From positions 43,191 to 107,190 of the forward strand of contig NZ_UZWD01000017.1 in assembly GCF_900631955.1 (NCBI RefSeq): a DNA stretch of 64,000 nt. The letters are read 5' to 3'. Below the pieces are notes generated by a model. The model was not told the DNA's origin and ran no database searches. It saw only the letters and a list, made by a program, of their open reading frames with translations. The position numbers and the translations under genes were made by a program. Source of the DNA: Devosia equisanguinis. Lineage in GTDB: Bacteria; Pseudomonadota; Alphaproteobacteria; Rhizobiales; Devosiaceae. Numbering within the stretch: position 1 is the first letter of the stretch; the number at the start of each line of letters is the position of its first letter. This document shows, one piece after another, positions 8,722 to 17,054 of the stretch.

Positions 8722-9851
8722 TGGCCGCCTCCCTCGCACCCCGCACCGAGCCGGTGATCCCCAGCATCGACTGCCCCAACCGCGCCTGGACCCGTCAGGC
8801 CCTGGTGCTGCTCGAGGCCGAGGGCCGCCGTTCGGCCGACACGCACCTCATTCCCCTGCCGATCCGGGGTTTTGAGGATACGCCCTTCTATCTCAAGGAT
8901 GAATCCGCCCACCCCACCGGCAGCCTCAAGCATCGCCTGGCGCGTTCGCTCTTCCTCTACGGCATCTGCAATGGCCTCATCCGCAAGGGCACGACGCTGA
9001 CCGAAGCTTCGTCCGGCTCCACCGCCGTCAGCGAAGCCTATTACGCGCGCATGCTCGGGCTCGATTTCATCGCCGTCCTCCCCGCGCGCACCAGCCCCAG
9101 CAAGATTGCCGCCATCACTCAGCAGGGCGGCCGGTGCCATCTGGTGGAAGATGGGAGCACCATCTACCAGGTCGCTGCCGATCTGGCGGCCGAGTGCGGC
9201 GGCTATTATCTCGACCAGTTCACCTTCGCCGAGCGTGCCACCGATTGGCGCGGCAACAACAACATCGCCGAATCCATCTTCCGGCAGATGGAAAACGAAC
9301 CCTTCTGCGTCCCCAGCTGGGTTGTGATGGGCGCCGGCACCGGTGGCACCGCGGCCACTATCGGCCGCTATATCCGCTATCGCGGTTACAATACCCGCCT
9401 CTGCGTCGCCGATGTCGAGCGCTCCGCTTTCTACGAAGGCTGGCTCGACGCCAATCCCGAAGCCCGTTGTGCTTTGCCCAGCCGCATCGAGGGCGTGGGG
9501 CGTCCGCGCGTCGAAAAATCCTTCATTCCCGGTGTTGTCGACCACATGATCAAGGTGCCCGACACCACCTCGCTGGCCGCCATGCATGTGCTTTCCAAAC
9601 GCCTCAGTCGGCGCGTCGGTGGCTCTACGGGCACCAATTTCTACGGCCTCTGCTGGGCTGCCAGCCAGATGCGCCGGGATGGCGCCAAGGGCTCGCTGGT
9701 GACGCTGATCTGCGACAGTGGCGAGCGCTACGCCGACACCTATTACAACCCGGAATGGCTGGCCGAACAAAAACTCGACCTGCGTGCCGATATCGAGCGC
9801 ATCGAGACCTTCCTCACGAGCGAGAACGCTCTCCTCGAACCGTCCGACTAA
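8718..9851 (+). CDS. PLP-dependent cysteine-synthase-like enzyme
   Basis: 377-aa fold-type II PLP enzyme of the cysteine synthase/CBS superfamily. The PLP lysine sits in HPTGSLKHR (usual form SxKxR), the substrate loop is [15 protein letters not shown], the phosphate-binding glycine loop is [14 protein letters not shown], and the C-terminal PLP-ring contact lies in LICDSGERY. The start ATG overlaps the previous stop (ATGA), and the upstream long open frame is not used. It differs from CysK/CysM in the [14 protein letters not shown] region and belongs to a less characterised branch sometimes annotated as a cysteine synthase family protein. It closes the transporter operon, hinting at breakdown of an imported sulfur or amino-acid conjugate. 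Confidence 0.87.
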   Translation: MMAASLAPRTEPVIPSIDCPNRAWTRQALVLLEAEGRRSADTHLIPLPIRGFEDTPFYLKDESAHPTGSLKHRLARSLFLYGICNGLIRKGTTLTEASSGSTAVSEAYYARMLGLDFIAVLPARTSPSKIAAITQQGGRCHLVEDGSTIYQVAADLAAECGGYYLDQFTFAERATDWRGNNNIAESIFRQMENEPFCVPSWVVMGAGTGGTAATIGRYIRYRGYNTRLCVADVERSAFYEGWLDANPEARCALPSRIEGVGRPRVEKSFIPGVVDHMIKVPDTTSLAAMHVLSKRLSRRVGGSTGTNFYGLCWAASQMRRDGAKGSLVTLICDSGERYADTYYNPEWLAEQKLDLRADIERIETFLTSENALLEPSD

Positions 9852-9856
9852 GCCAT

Positions 9857-9876
9857 GGGCGCCATACGGCGCGCCC
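9857..9876. terminator. Weak hairpin between convergent genes
   Basis: GGGCGC (9857-9862) pairs with GCGCCC (9871-9876) across an 8-nt loop in the 35-bp gap between the convergent PLP enzyme and AraC genes. There is no T-run on either side, so it may only be a weak terminator. Confidence 0.3.
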
Positions 9877-9886
9877 GCGACAAACG

Positions 9887-10813
9887 TTAGCCGATGACGC
9901 TGCGAATGGTTTCGATCGGCAGTTCGTGGAAGGTCTGCGTGTAATAGGCCGCGAAGCGCCCAAGGTGGAAAAAGCCGTTTTCCATGGCGATCTGCGCTAC
10001 ACCCTTACGCGCCTCCTCCGGCCGCAGCATGGCACGTCGCGCCTGATCGAGGCGGTGCCGGCGCAGCCAGATCAGGGGGCTTATGCCGACGGCCTGGATG
10101 AAGGCGCTGCGCACCACATGTTCGGGCAGGTCGATGGCTCTGGCCAGCTCGGCCACGCTCAAAGGCCCATGCGACTTGGCCTCGATGACCTTGCGCGCCT
10201 TGCGCACCACGGCATGCGCATAGCTCTCGGTCAGCGGCTTGTGGTCCATGCTCGAGAGAAAGGTGCACAGGTCTGAGACTCGGTCGACGATGAAATCGGG
10301 CAGGACCGTGCCGAATTCGCGCGGTGATCGGCGCATGCCCTCCGGCGCCATCGACATCATCGAGGCGATCCAGCTGCTCATCTCATGCGCGCCGGGATAG
10401 GCCTCGATGCTGCAAAGCGGCCCGGTGCGCCGCCGGTCGAGACCGGGCAGGTCCTTTTCGTCGAGGGTGACGAAATAGCCCTGCGTGGTTTCGGAGGTGA
10501 CCACATTGATCTCGTGTCCGCCCATATGCAGAAAGCCGGGCCCCTCACGCTTGGCGCCGTTGATGCGGCTGTCCACCGCAGGTGCCGGCAGCACCAGCAC
10601 CACCTTTCCGGCTGGCGGCGCCGTGGTTTCGGCCACGCTGACATTGAGCCGCTCTTCCCAGATACTGACGCGCCCCAGCTCCATGCGCACCACCGTGCCC
10701 TCGAAACGGCCGGCTCCCATCTGCGTATAGCGCTGGTCCCAGCCCAAAAGCCCGCGTTCCTGTTCGGATGCGTCGGCAAAGGCATTGATGGAGAAGCTGG
10801 GCAGCGTTCGCAA
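9887..10813 (-). CDS. AraC family transcriptional regulator
   Basis: 308-aa cytoplasmic regulator. A C-terminal AraC double helix-turn-helix (about residues 205-305) contains LSVAELARAIDLPEHVVRSAF, LIWLRRHRLDQARRAM, and GVAQIAMENGFFHLGRFAAY. The N-terminal 200 residues are a sensing domain without a recognised fold, resembling the layout of EutR-type regulators. The start is a TTG at 10813 with AGGGG seven bases upstream; the first ATG (residue 32) would cut into the conserved-looking N-terminus. It is transcribed away from the amine dehydrogenase operon across a 140-bp gap that holds a striking inverted repeat, so it is the likely amine-responsive regulator of that operon. Confidence 0.88.
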   Translation of the reverse strand: MRTLPSFSINAFADASEQERGLLGWDQRYTQMGAGRFEGTVVRMELGRVSIWEERLNVSVAETTAPPAGKVVLVLPAPAVDSRINGAKREGPGFLHMGGHEINVVTSETTQGYFVTLDEKDLPGLDRRRTGPLCSIEAYPGAHEMSSWIASMMSMAPEGMRRSPREFGTVLPDFIVDRVSDLCTFLSSMDHKPLTESYAHAVVRKARKVIEAKSHGPLSVAELARAIDLPEHVVRSAFIQAVGISPLIWLRRHRLDQARRAMLRPEEARKGVAQIAMENGFFHLGRFAAYYTQTFHELPIETIRSVIG

Positions 10814-10867
10814 AGGTTCACCCCTGGACAGCCGACTCCTACATTGCGATCAAAAATACGGCAACAG

Positions 10868-10902
10868 AAAAGATAGCCTAAAAAATAGGCGAAATATCTT
10901 TT
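10868..10902. promoter_or_regulatory. Interrupted inverted repeat between the AraC gene and the amine dehydrogenase operon
   Basis: Two nested perfect arm pairs: AAAAGATA (10868-10875) with TATCTTTT (10895-10902), and GCCTA (10876-10880) with TAGGC (10886-10890) around a 5-A loop. A 4-nt GAAA insert breaks the right side. The element is AT-rich against GC-rich surroundings and lies in the divergent promoter gap. It could be an operator or a transcribed hairpin; the sequence alone does not decide. Confidence 0.5.
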
Positions 10903-10967
10903 GGATTCGGATTTCGCCGGTCCGCTCGCGCTGTTGAGGTGCCAACTCCGCGACCATGGAGATGGCA

Positions 10968-12131
10968 ATGGCCAATACATTTTCGGTTCTGACCTGCTCG
11001 GCTTTGCTCGCCGCCCAGCTTGCAGCGCCCGTGAGCGTCCTCGCCCAGGACGACACTTTCGTGCCCGAAACCCTCACGGCCAGGGAGCGGCTCGATCCCG
11101 GCCCCAAGGTGTTCGTCAACGTGCAGAACTGGGGCGGCGGGCCGAGCTTCGTGCGGATCTATTCCGCCGATGACCTCACCATTCAGGGTACGGCCGACGC
11201 TGGCGCCCAGAGCCATTTCGCCATCTCCGGTGACGGCAAGACAATCTACATCGCCTCCGGCTTTTACAGTCGCCTGAGCTCGGGCACGGCCGAGCATGTG
11301 GTGCGCATTTTCGACACCGACACCGCCACCCTGATCAAGGAAATCCAGCTTCCGGTGAAGGTGTCGCAATATACCGACGATGCCGCCCTCATGCAGCTCA
11401 GCAGCGATGAGAAATACCTCTATGTTCAGAATGCCACGCCTGCGACCTCGGTGACCGTGGTCGATCTGGAACTGGGCGAAGTTGTCCAGGAAGTGCCATC
11501 GCCGGGTTGCTTCGGCATCTATCCGAGCCTGGAAGGCCACGCCTATTCCACCATTTGCGGCGACGGCACCTTCACCACCATGACGCTGAGCGCCGATGGC
11601 AAGAGCTTCGAATCCAAGAAGAGCGCGCCGGTCTTCGACCCCGAGGAAGACCCGATCTACCTCTCCTTCGATCGCGCCGGCAGCGACTTGCTTTTCATTT
11701 CCTATAAGGGCGTGGTCCATCGCGTGGCCGATGCCGATGGCGTCATCACCGAGGTTTCCACCACCCCCATCACCGAAGGTGTCGAGGGCGACTGGGGCAC
11801 TTCGGGCTACACCGTGGTCAGCTATAACGAGCCCAACGGCATTCTCTTCGTGCCCATGGCCTCGGGTCGCCACGACGGCTCCCATTATCACGACGCCGAG
11901 GAAATCTGGGCCTACGACCTGGTCAACAGCAAGCTGCTCTATCGCACGCCGGTCGAGGGCATCACTTCGGTGATCACCACCGATGAGGCCGTTCCCACCC
12001 TCTATGCGCTCGATATCGGTGGCGGCAAGGTCATCAAGTTCGAGGTTGATCCCGAAGCCAAGTTCGCTGCCAAGAAGGTTGCCGAACACGCCACCAAGGG
12101 CTTCACCACCACGCTGGCGGCCCGCCAATGA
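10968..12131 (+). CDS. mauB: TTQ amine dehydrogenase, large (heavy) subunit
   Basis: Periplasmic seven-bladed beta-propeller subunit of a quinoprotein amine dehydrogenase (MauB/AauB family). It oxidises primary amines to aldehyde and ammonia with the TTQ-bearing light chain. A signal peptide (MANTFSVLTCSALLAAQL, ending near VSVLAQ) is followed by propeller repeats such as HFAISGDGKTIYIASGFYSR and VVRIFDTDTATL. Three in-frame ATGs lie at 10956, 10962 and 10968; I chose 10968 because GGAG lies 6 bases before it. The length of about 387 aa is normal. It overlaps mauE by ATGA. Aromatic-amine (Aau) and methylamine (Mau) enzymes cannot be separated by eye. Confidence 0.93.
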   Translation: MANTFSVLTCSALLAAQLAAPVSVLAQDDTFVPETLTARERLDPGPKVFVNVQNWGGGPSFVRIYSADDLTIQGTADAGAQSHFAISGDGKTIYIASGFYSRLSSGTAEHVVRIFDTDTATLIKEIQLPVKVSQYTDDAALMQLSSDEKYLYVQNATPATSVTVVDLELGEVVQEVPSPGCFGIYPSLEGHAYSTICGDGTFTTMTLSADGKSFESKKSAPVFDPEEDPIYLSFDRAGSDLLFISYKGVVHRVADADGVITEVSTTPITEGVEGDWGTSGYTVVSYNEPNGILFVPMASGRHDGSHYHDAEEIWAYDLVNSKLLYRTPVEGITSVITTDEAVPTLYALDIGGGKVIKFEVDPEAKFAAKKVAEHATKGFTTTLAARQ

Positions 12132-12661
12132 CCGACGCGGACATGTTTTCCCTGCTGGCGGCGGCACTGACGGTTTTCGTCAGCCTGATCTTTGCCCGCG
12201 CCGCCTGGCACAAGCTGAGCGAATTCACCGAATTCACCGGCTTCGTTGCCGACTACCAGCTCTTGCCGGAGCGCCTCGTTGTCCCGGCATCCTGGGCCAT
12301 CGTCGCCGCCGAAACCGCCAGTGTCGCCCTGCAACTGGTGCCCGGTGGGCGCCTCCTTGGCCTCGGCATCGCAGTCATGATGCTGCTCGCCTATGCCGGT
12401 GCCATGGCCGTCAATATCCGTCGCGGACGCACGGCGATCGAATGCGGCTGCGGTGGCGCGGTGCAGCCGCTGTCCTGGTCGCTGGTGGTGCGCAACGCCA
12501 TCCTCGCCACCATGGGCCTGGTTGCTATCGCCATGCCGCTTGGCCCGATGAGCGCCCCCGACGCCATCGCCGCCATCGGTGCCGGCTTCGCCCTTTGGGT
12601 GGGGTTCCTCCTCATCGAACAGATCCTCTCCAACGCCTCAATTGCCCGGCTCACCCGCTGA
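12128..12661 (+). CDS. mauE: MauE-like membrane protein for amine dehydrogenase maturation
   Basis: 177-aa inner-membrane protein of the MauE/DoxX type with about four hydrophobic segments (roughly residues 5-25, 50-70, 75-95 and 120-170). MauE works with MauD to fold and disulfide-bond the Cys-rich light chain in the periplasm. A conserved-looking cysteine pair appears in IECGCGGAVQPLSW after the third helix. It overlaps the large-subunit gene by 4 bp and precedes mauD by 22 bp, the classical B-E-D-A order. Confidence 0.9.
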   Translation: MTDADMFSLLAAALTVFVSLIFARAAWHKLSEFTEFTGFVADYQLLPERLVVPASWAIVAAETASVALQLVPGGRLLGLGIAVMMLLAYAGAMAVNIRRGRTAIECGCGGAVQPLSWSLVVRNAILATMGLVAIAMPLGPMSAPDAIAAIGAGFALWVGFLLIEQILSNASIARLTR

Positions 12662-12683
12662 CGCCGCCACGGAGTTCTCAATC

Positions 12684-13283
12684 ATGACACTCGTCATTTT
12701 CGCTCTCGCCGTTCTTTTCGTCATGGTCATCGCGCTGACCGTCGGCCTGCTCGCCCTCGGCCGGCAGGTGGGGATCCTGTTCGAACGCGTCTCGCCCATG
12801 GGGGCGCTGGTCAACGATTCCGGCCCCGAAGTGGGCCAGATGACCCCGCTCTTCAGCCTCCCCAGCCTCACCGGCGGTATGGTCAATATCGGGCCTAAGC
12901 CGGGCAAGGCGACGCTGGTCTTCTTCCTGTCGCCCACCTGCCCAGTTTGCAAAAAACTGCTGCCGATCATCGAGTCCGTCCGCAAAGCGGAATCGAGCTG
13001 GCTCGATGTCGTGCTCGCAAGCGATGGCCAGAAGGCGCAACACGAGCGATTCATCGAAACGGCCAGGCTCGCCGATTACCCCTATGTGGTCTCGACTGAA
13101 CTTGGCCTGGCCTATCGCGTCGCCCGACTGCCCTACGCCGTGCTGTTCGACCAGCACGGTACTATCCGCGCCAAGGGCCTGATCAACAGCCGCGAGCAGT
13201 TCGACAGCCTCTTCAACGCCTATGACATGAAGGTTGCCTCGATCCAGTCCTACATCGATCAGCAGTCGGCGGTTCAGCACTAG
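12684..13283 (+). CDS. mauD: MauD thioredoxin-like protein for light-chain disulfide formation
   Basis: 199-aa membrane-anchored thioredoxin-fold protein. An N-terminal helix (residues 2-24) anchors it, with the redox domain in the periplasm. The active site is CPVC (C86 and C89) in FFLSPTCPVCKKLLP, and RLPYAVLFD supplies the cis-proline region. Start chosen at the ATG at 12684, with ggag 10 nt upstream; the longer frame overlaps mauE. MauD is required for stable light chain in characterised mau and aau systems. Confidence 0.92.
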   Translation: MTLVIFALAVLFVMVIALTVGLLALGRQVGILFERVSPMGALVNDSGPEVGQMTPLFSLPSLTGGMVNIGPKPGKATLVFFLSPTCPVCKKLLPIIESVRKAESSWLDVVLASDGQKAQHERFIETARLADYPYVVSTELGLAYRVARLPYAVLFDQHGTIRAKGLINSREQFDSLFNAYDMKVASIQSYIDQQSAVQH

Positions 13284-13311
13284 TTCCCGAACACACTTTA
13301 GGAGAGCCGCT

Positions 13312-13851
13312 ATGGCAAAACTGATGGAACGACTTTTCACCTGGATGGACGATGCGGCCGAAAGCCGGACCCGCGACATCGCCCACCGCGCCGGCCGCCG
13401 CAGTTTCCTGCAAAAGGCCGGCTGGGCTCTGGTCGGCGGTGCCGTCCTGCCCATGCTGCCCTATGACAATTCCAACGGTGTCGCCTATGCCCGCGGTCTT
13501 GGCGAACCGGATGAACTGCCCGAAGATTGCGAATATTGGCGCTACTGTTCGCTGCACGGCTCGCTCTGCAGCCAGTGCGGCGGCTCGGTCACCCAGTGTC
13601 CGCCCGGCACCCAGCCCTCTAAGGTCGCCTGGGTCGGCACCTGCCGCAATCCCAACGACGACAAGGATTATCTCGTCTCCTACAACGACTGCTGCGGCAA
13701 GGGCGGCGGTTGTGGCGACGGCTGCTCGCGCCAGGAAGGCGATCGGCCCGGCTACCTCATGGGTCTCGCCAGCGAATCCAGCTGGTGCCAGGCCAATGAC
13801 AACAAGGGTATCCATTGCACCGTTGCCATCGTCGTGGGTCTGGCCGAATGA
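13312..13851 (+). CDS. mauA: TTQ amine dehydrogenase, light (small) subunit
   Basis: 179-aa catalytic subunit carrying tryptophan tryptophylquinone. A twin-arginine leader (GRRSFLQKAGWALVGGA, residues about 28-45) is typical of this subunit. Mature-chain hallmarks: 12 cysteines for six disulfides, and the two TTQ tryptophans W107 (KVAWVGTC) and W158 (ESSWCQ), 51 residues apart exactly as in the Paracoccus enzyme. A ggagag ribosome site lies 6 bp before the ATG. It overlaps the following cytochrome by ATGA. No mauF, mauG, mauL, mauM or mauN gene is in this cluster, as in the known aromatic amine (aau) cluster. Confidence 0.95.
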   Translation: MAKLMERLFTWMDDAAESRTRDIAHRAGRRSFLQKAGWALVGGAVLPMLPYDNSNGVAYARGLGEPDELPEDCEYWRYCSLHGSLCSQCGGSVTQCPPGTQPSKVAWVGTCRNPNDDKDYLVSYNDCCGKGGGCGDGCSRQEGDRPGYLMGLASESSWCQANDNKGIHCTVAIVVGLAE

Positions 13852-14291
13852 AGCTTGGGACTTTCTCCGTCCTCGTGCTGGCGCTCCTCGGAGCGCCGGC
13901 CATGGCCGGCGAAGCAGGGGAAACTCTCTTCGTCGACAGCTGCAGCGGCTGCCACCAGCTCGCCGGTGCCGGCCAGGCCGGGCTCGCCCCGCCGCTCACC
14001 GACAAGGCGTTGTGGACCGGTCTTGGGCCGCGCGGCACCGACTACATCGCCGGGGTGATGATGGGCGGGCTCACCGGCACCATCACTGCCGCGGGGCAAA
14101 AGTATATCGGCCTTGCAATGCCCCCGCAGGACTGGATGACCGACGAGGAAATGCAGGCGGTCGCCGACTACGTCCTCAACGATCTCAACGGCCTTGGCCT
14201 CGACATCCCCGTCGAAACCTTCGCGGCATTGCGCCAGGCACCGCCGTCCCATTCCGCGCTGCGCGCGCTGCGCAAGGAGGCCATTCCATGA
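13848..14291 (+). CDS. Periplasmic monohaem cytochrome c (amine dehydrogenase cluster)
   Basis: 147-aa class I-like cytochrome c with a signal peptide (MKLGTFSVLVLALLGAPAMA) and one haem site C32-S-G-C35-H36. A candidate distal Met is in YIGLAMPPQDWM. It starts inside the mauA stop (ATGA) and overlaps the next cytochrome in the same way. It is likely the electron acceptor of the amine dehydrogenase, or one step further on, replacing amicyanin or azurin, neither of which is encoded here. The aau cluster of Alcaligenes also carries a small monohaem cytochrome after aauA. Confidence 0.88.
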   Translation: MKLGTFSVLVLALLGAPAMAGEAGETLFVDSCSGCHQLAGAGQAGLAPPLTDKALWTGLGPRGTDYIAGVMMGGLTGTITAAGQKYIGLAMPPQDWMTDEEMQAVADYVLNDLNGLGLDIPVETFAALRQAPPSHSALRALRKEAIP

Positions 14292-14731
14292 TCGTCCGCT
14301 CCGCCCTGGCCGTCCTCCTCCTCGCCTGCGCGCCCGCCCTTGGGGCCGAGCGATCGGCGCCGGTCAATTATGTGCTGCGCTGTCTGGGTTGCCATCTGCA
14401 GGACGGCACCGGCCTGCCTGCCGCCGGTATTCCTGATTTCGTCGGCATGGTCGGCGTCTTCACCGGCAACGAGGAGGCGCGCCGCTATCTGCTGCATGTC
14501 CCCGGCGTGATCAATTCCGGCCTCAGCGACAACGAGACCGCCGCGCTGCTGAACTATATCATGGACACCTATGCCGGTGACTCGATGCCCGATGGCGTGG
14601 AGCCCTTCACCGCCGAGGAGGTGGGGGTGCTCAAGGCGCAGGATGTGGGCAATGTCGTCGCCTATCGTCGGCGTATCGCCGCGGCGCTCGAGGCAGAAGG
14701 CTATGTGGTTGCCGACTATCCCTGGCCTTGA
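14288..14731 (+). CDS. Second periplasmic monohaem cytochrome c
   Basis: 147-aa protein with a signal peptide (MIVRSALAVLLLACAPALGA) and a single CXXCH haem site, C32-L-G-C35-H36, within YVLRCLGCHLQDGTGLP. Possible distal Met residues are in FVGMVGVF and GDSMPDG. It has the same length and haem position as the preceding gene, but the remaining sequence is dissimilar, so recent duplication is not evident. It overlaps its neighbour by ATGA and ends the amine dehydrogenase operon. The two cytochromes could form a relay to the respiratory chain; this is inferred. Confidence 0.85.
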   Translation: MIVRSALAVLLLACAPALGAERSAPVNYVLRCLGCHLQDGTGLPAAGIPDFVGMVGVFTGNEEARRYLLHVPGVINSGLSDNETAALLNYIMDTYAGDSMPDGVEPFTAEEVGVLKAQDVGNVVAYRRRIAAALEAEGYVVADYPWP

Positions 14732-14743
14732 GGCAGTATCCGC

Positions 14744-15514
14744 CTAGTTCTTGGCGATCAGGTCCCAGCGGTTCTGCTGGGTCAGCATGGCGCGGACATA
14801 GAGCATGTTCGATTCCACCTGGTCGGGCGGCAGTTCGGCGGCATAGATCGCCTTGGCCTCGCCGAACCGGCCCTGCAGGCCGACGATCAGTGCCAGGTTC
14901 TGCCGCGTCTGGCTGGTGGCGCCGCGCATCTGCACCGCACGGCGGAGATGCTTCTCTGCCGTTACCAGATCGTTCGACATGGCATAGGAGAGGCCCATAT
15001 TGGTCTCGATCGAGGCCTCGCCGGGCGCCATCACCGCCGCCTGGGCATAGAGCGCGCGGGCCTGGTCGTTCTGGCCCATCTGGTCCAGCGTCGCGCCCTT
15101 GACCATTAGCGCGTTCCAGTCCGGCGCATCGGGGCGGATGACGCCGTCGAGCACGCCCAGCGACTGGTCGAAGCGTCCATTGGCGGTCAGAGCCTTGGCA
15201 TAGGCGATGCGGATTTCGACATCGTTGGGGCTGTAGGTGATGGCCTGTTCCAGCGCGGCGGCAGCCTGGCCCGACTGGCCAGCGGCACGCAAGGCGGCGG
15301 CATAATTGATCACCACATTGCGGTCGCGCGGATTGCGGCGATAGCGCTCGGTCAGCTCCGCCAGCGAGCTCTGGCCCTGGCTGGCGGCTATGCCGCCATG
15401 ATCGGTATTGCCCAGCTGCCCGCGATTGGAGGCGCAGGCGCTCAGGGCCAGCGCCGCAATGCCTGCCAGAAGCAGGGGGCGCACCACCTTTGCGAGCGAG
15501 GACAATCTGGACAC
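14744..15514 (-). CDS. TPR-repeat lipoprotein (TadD-like)
   Basis: 256-aa predicted lipoprotein. The N-terminal signal ends in a lipobox (ALALSAC), and the rest is tetratricopeptide repeats, for example NVVINYAAALRAAGQSGQAAAALEQA and ASIETNMGLSYAMSNDLVTAEKHL read in part. Start chosen at the GTG at 15514, which has GGAG six bases upstream; an upstream TTG at 15553 is less convincing. TadD proteins act in Flp pilus assembly, but no tad or flp genes are near, so it may be a general scaffold protein. It is convergent with the cytochrome gene (12-bp gap). Confidence 0.8.
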   Translation of the reverse strand: MSRLSSLAKVVRPLLLAGIAALALSACASNRGQLGNTDHGGIAASQGQSSLAELTERYRRNPRDRNVVINYAAALRAAGQSGQAAAALEQAITYSPNDVEIRIAYAKALTANGRFDQSLGVLDGVIRPDAPDWNALMVKGATLDQMGQNDQARALYAQAAVMAPGEASIETNMGLSYAMSNDLVTAEKHLRRAVQMRGATSQTRQNLALIVGLQGRFGEAKAIYAAELPPDQVESNMLYVRAMLTQQNRWDLIAKN

Positions 15515-15653
15515 GGCACACTCCGAAACGGGCCTTCCGCCCTTCCGCAGCAATAGATCATTAACCCTAACACCCGGTTAAGGCGCCCTGGCTTGCATTG
15601 CGCCCAACGCGTGCCAGAGGATAGAAACAGACCCACTATTACCGGAGTCGCCC

Positions 15654-17003
15654 ATGTCCATATCCGCCCCGCTTCCCCTCATCTGCGTTGCCGAGAATGG
15701 GCTCGATGCCGCTGGCCTCGACCCGGTCCAGCGCGCCTGGGCCGACCAGCATGGTTTTGCCGGCCAGCGCGGCAAGCTGCTGGCGGTGCCCGGCGCCCAA
15801 GGGGCCATCGGCGCCTGGATGTTCGGCATGGGCGGGGATGCCAGGCGCAACCCGCTGCTCACCGGCCTTGCCGCTGCAGGCTTGCCCGAGGGGCACTATA
15901 CGCTCGCCGGTGCATTCGGTGATCCGACCCTGGCCGCCATTGGCTTCCGCCTCGGCGCCTATCGCTTCGATCGCTATCGCGAGGCCAAGCCGGTCCCCAA
16001 CATCGCGCTGCCCGAGGGCGCCGATGCGGACGAGGTCGAGCGGCAGGTTGTCGCCGCCACTCTGGCACGCGATCTCATCAATACCCCTGCCAATGATCTG
16101 GGCCCGGACGCGCTCGAGCAGGTGGCTCGGGAGTTCGCCGCCAGCCGCGGCATGGCCATTTCTGTCACTTCGGGCGACGACCTGTTGGCCCAAAACTTCC
16201 CGCTCATCCATGCCGTCGGCCGCGCCAGCGCCCAGGCCCCGCGCCTCGTCGATCTCACCTGGGGCGACCCCAGCCATCCCAAGGTGACGCTGGTGGGCAA
16301 AGGGGTCACCTTCGACACTGGTGGCCTCGACATCAAGAGCGCCGCCGGCATGCTGATGATGAAAAAGGACATGGGCGGCGCGGCAAACATTCTGGGCCTG
16401 GCGCATACCGTGGTCTCGGCCGCTCTGCCGGTGCGCCTGCGCGTGCTGCTGCCCATTGTCGAAAACGCCATTGCCGGCAGCGCTTTCCGCCCCGGCGATG
16501 TCATCCGCTCGCGAAAAGGCCTCACAGTCGAGATCGGCAATACCGACGCCGAAGGCCGGCTCATTCTCGCCGATGCGCTGGCTCTGGCCGATGAGGAGGC
16601 GCCTGAATTGCTCGTCGATATGGCGACCCTCACCGGCGCCGCCCGCGTCGCCCTCGGCCCGGAACTGCCGCCGGTCTATGCCACCGACGACGCCATTGCC
16701 CGCGATCTGGCCGCTCTCGGCCTTGCCGCGGAAGACCCGCTCTGGCCCATGCCGCTCTGGGCCCCTTATGACGGCCAGCTGAGTTCCAAGATCGCCGACA
16801 TCAACAATACTGGTTCGGGCGGCTATGCCGGCTCAGTCACCGCTGCCCTCTTCCTCAAGCGCTTCGTTGCCGAGGCCAAGGCCTGGGTGCATCTCGATAT
16901 TTTCGGCTGGGCCCCTGAAGCCCGGCCGGGGCGCCCAGTGGGGGCGACCGATCAGGGCATTCGTGCTGTCTATGGCCTGCTGCGTCAACGTTACGGCGCC
17001 TGA
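15654..17003 (+). CDS. Leucyl aminopeptidase family protein (M17)
   Basis: 449-aa cytosolic M17 metallo-aminopeptidase that removes N-terminal residues from peptides. The metal and catalytic region is clear: VGKGVTFDTGGLDIKSA, MMKKDMGGAANILG and the family signature NTDAEGRLILADAL. The C-terminal NNTGSGGYAGSVTAALFLKRF is also standard. The N-terminal domain is shorter than in PepA, as in the PepB-like alphaproteobacterial form. It is divergent from the TPR lipoprotein gene and followed 61 bp later by a MarR-GNAT gene. Confidence 0.92.
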   Translation: MSISAPLPLICVAENGLDAAGLDPVQRAWADQHGFAGQRGKLLAVPGAQGAIGAWMFGMGGDARRNPLLTGLAAAGLPEGHYTLAGAFGDPTLAAIGFRLGAYRFDRYREAKPVPNIALPEGADADEVERQVVAATLARDLINTPANDLGPDALEQVAREFAASRGMAISVTSGDDLLAQNFPLIHAVGRASAQAPRLVDLTWGDPSHPKVTLVGKGVTFDTGGLDIKSAAGMLMMKKDMGGAANILGLAHTVVSAALPVRLRVLLPIVENAIAGSAFRPGDVIRSRKGLTVEIGNTDAEGRLILADALALADEEAPELLVDMATLTGAARVALGPELPPVYATDDAIARDLAALGLAAEDPLWPMPLWAPYDGQLSSKIADINNTGSGGYAGSVTAALFLKRFVAEAKAWVHLDIFGWAPEARPGRPVGATDQGIRAVYGLLRQRYGA

Positions 17004-17027
17004 AACAATATAGTTGACTTGCGCAAA

Positions 17028-17054
17028 CATTTGATTGATTTCTTCAAGCAAATG
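17028..17054. promoter_or_regulatory. Inverted repeat upstream of the MarR-GNAT gene
   Basis: CATTTG (17028-17033) is mirrored by CAAATG (17049-17054) just before the GTG start at 17065, overlapping its ribosome site. A possible -35 TTGACT lies at 17014-17019. MarR proteins commonly bind such palindromes in their own promoters. This is inference. Confidence 0.35.

Noticed and set aside
13848..14731. Tandem duplication of a cytochrome gene
   Set aside because: Equal length and haem position, but the sequences outside CXXCH are dissimilar.
14744..15514. Part of a Flp/Tad pilus locus
   Set aside because: Only the TPR lipoprotein is TadD-like; no other tad or flp gene is in the window.
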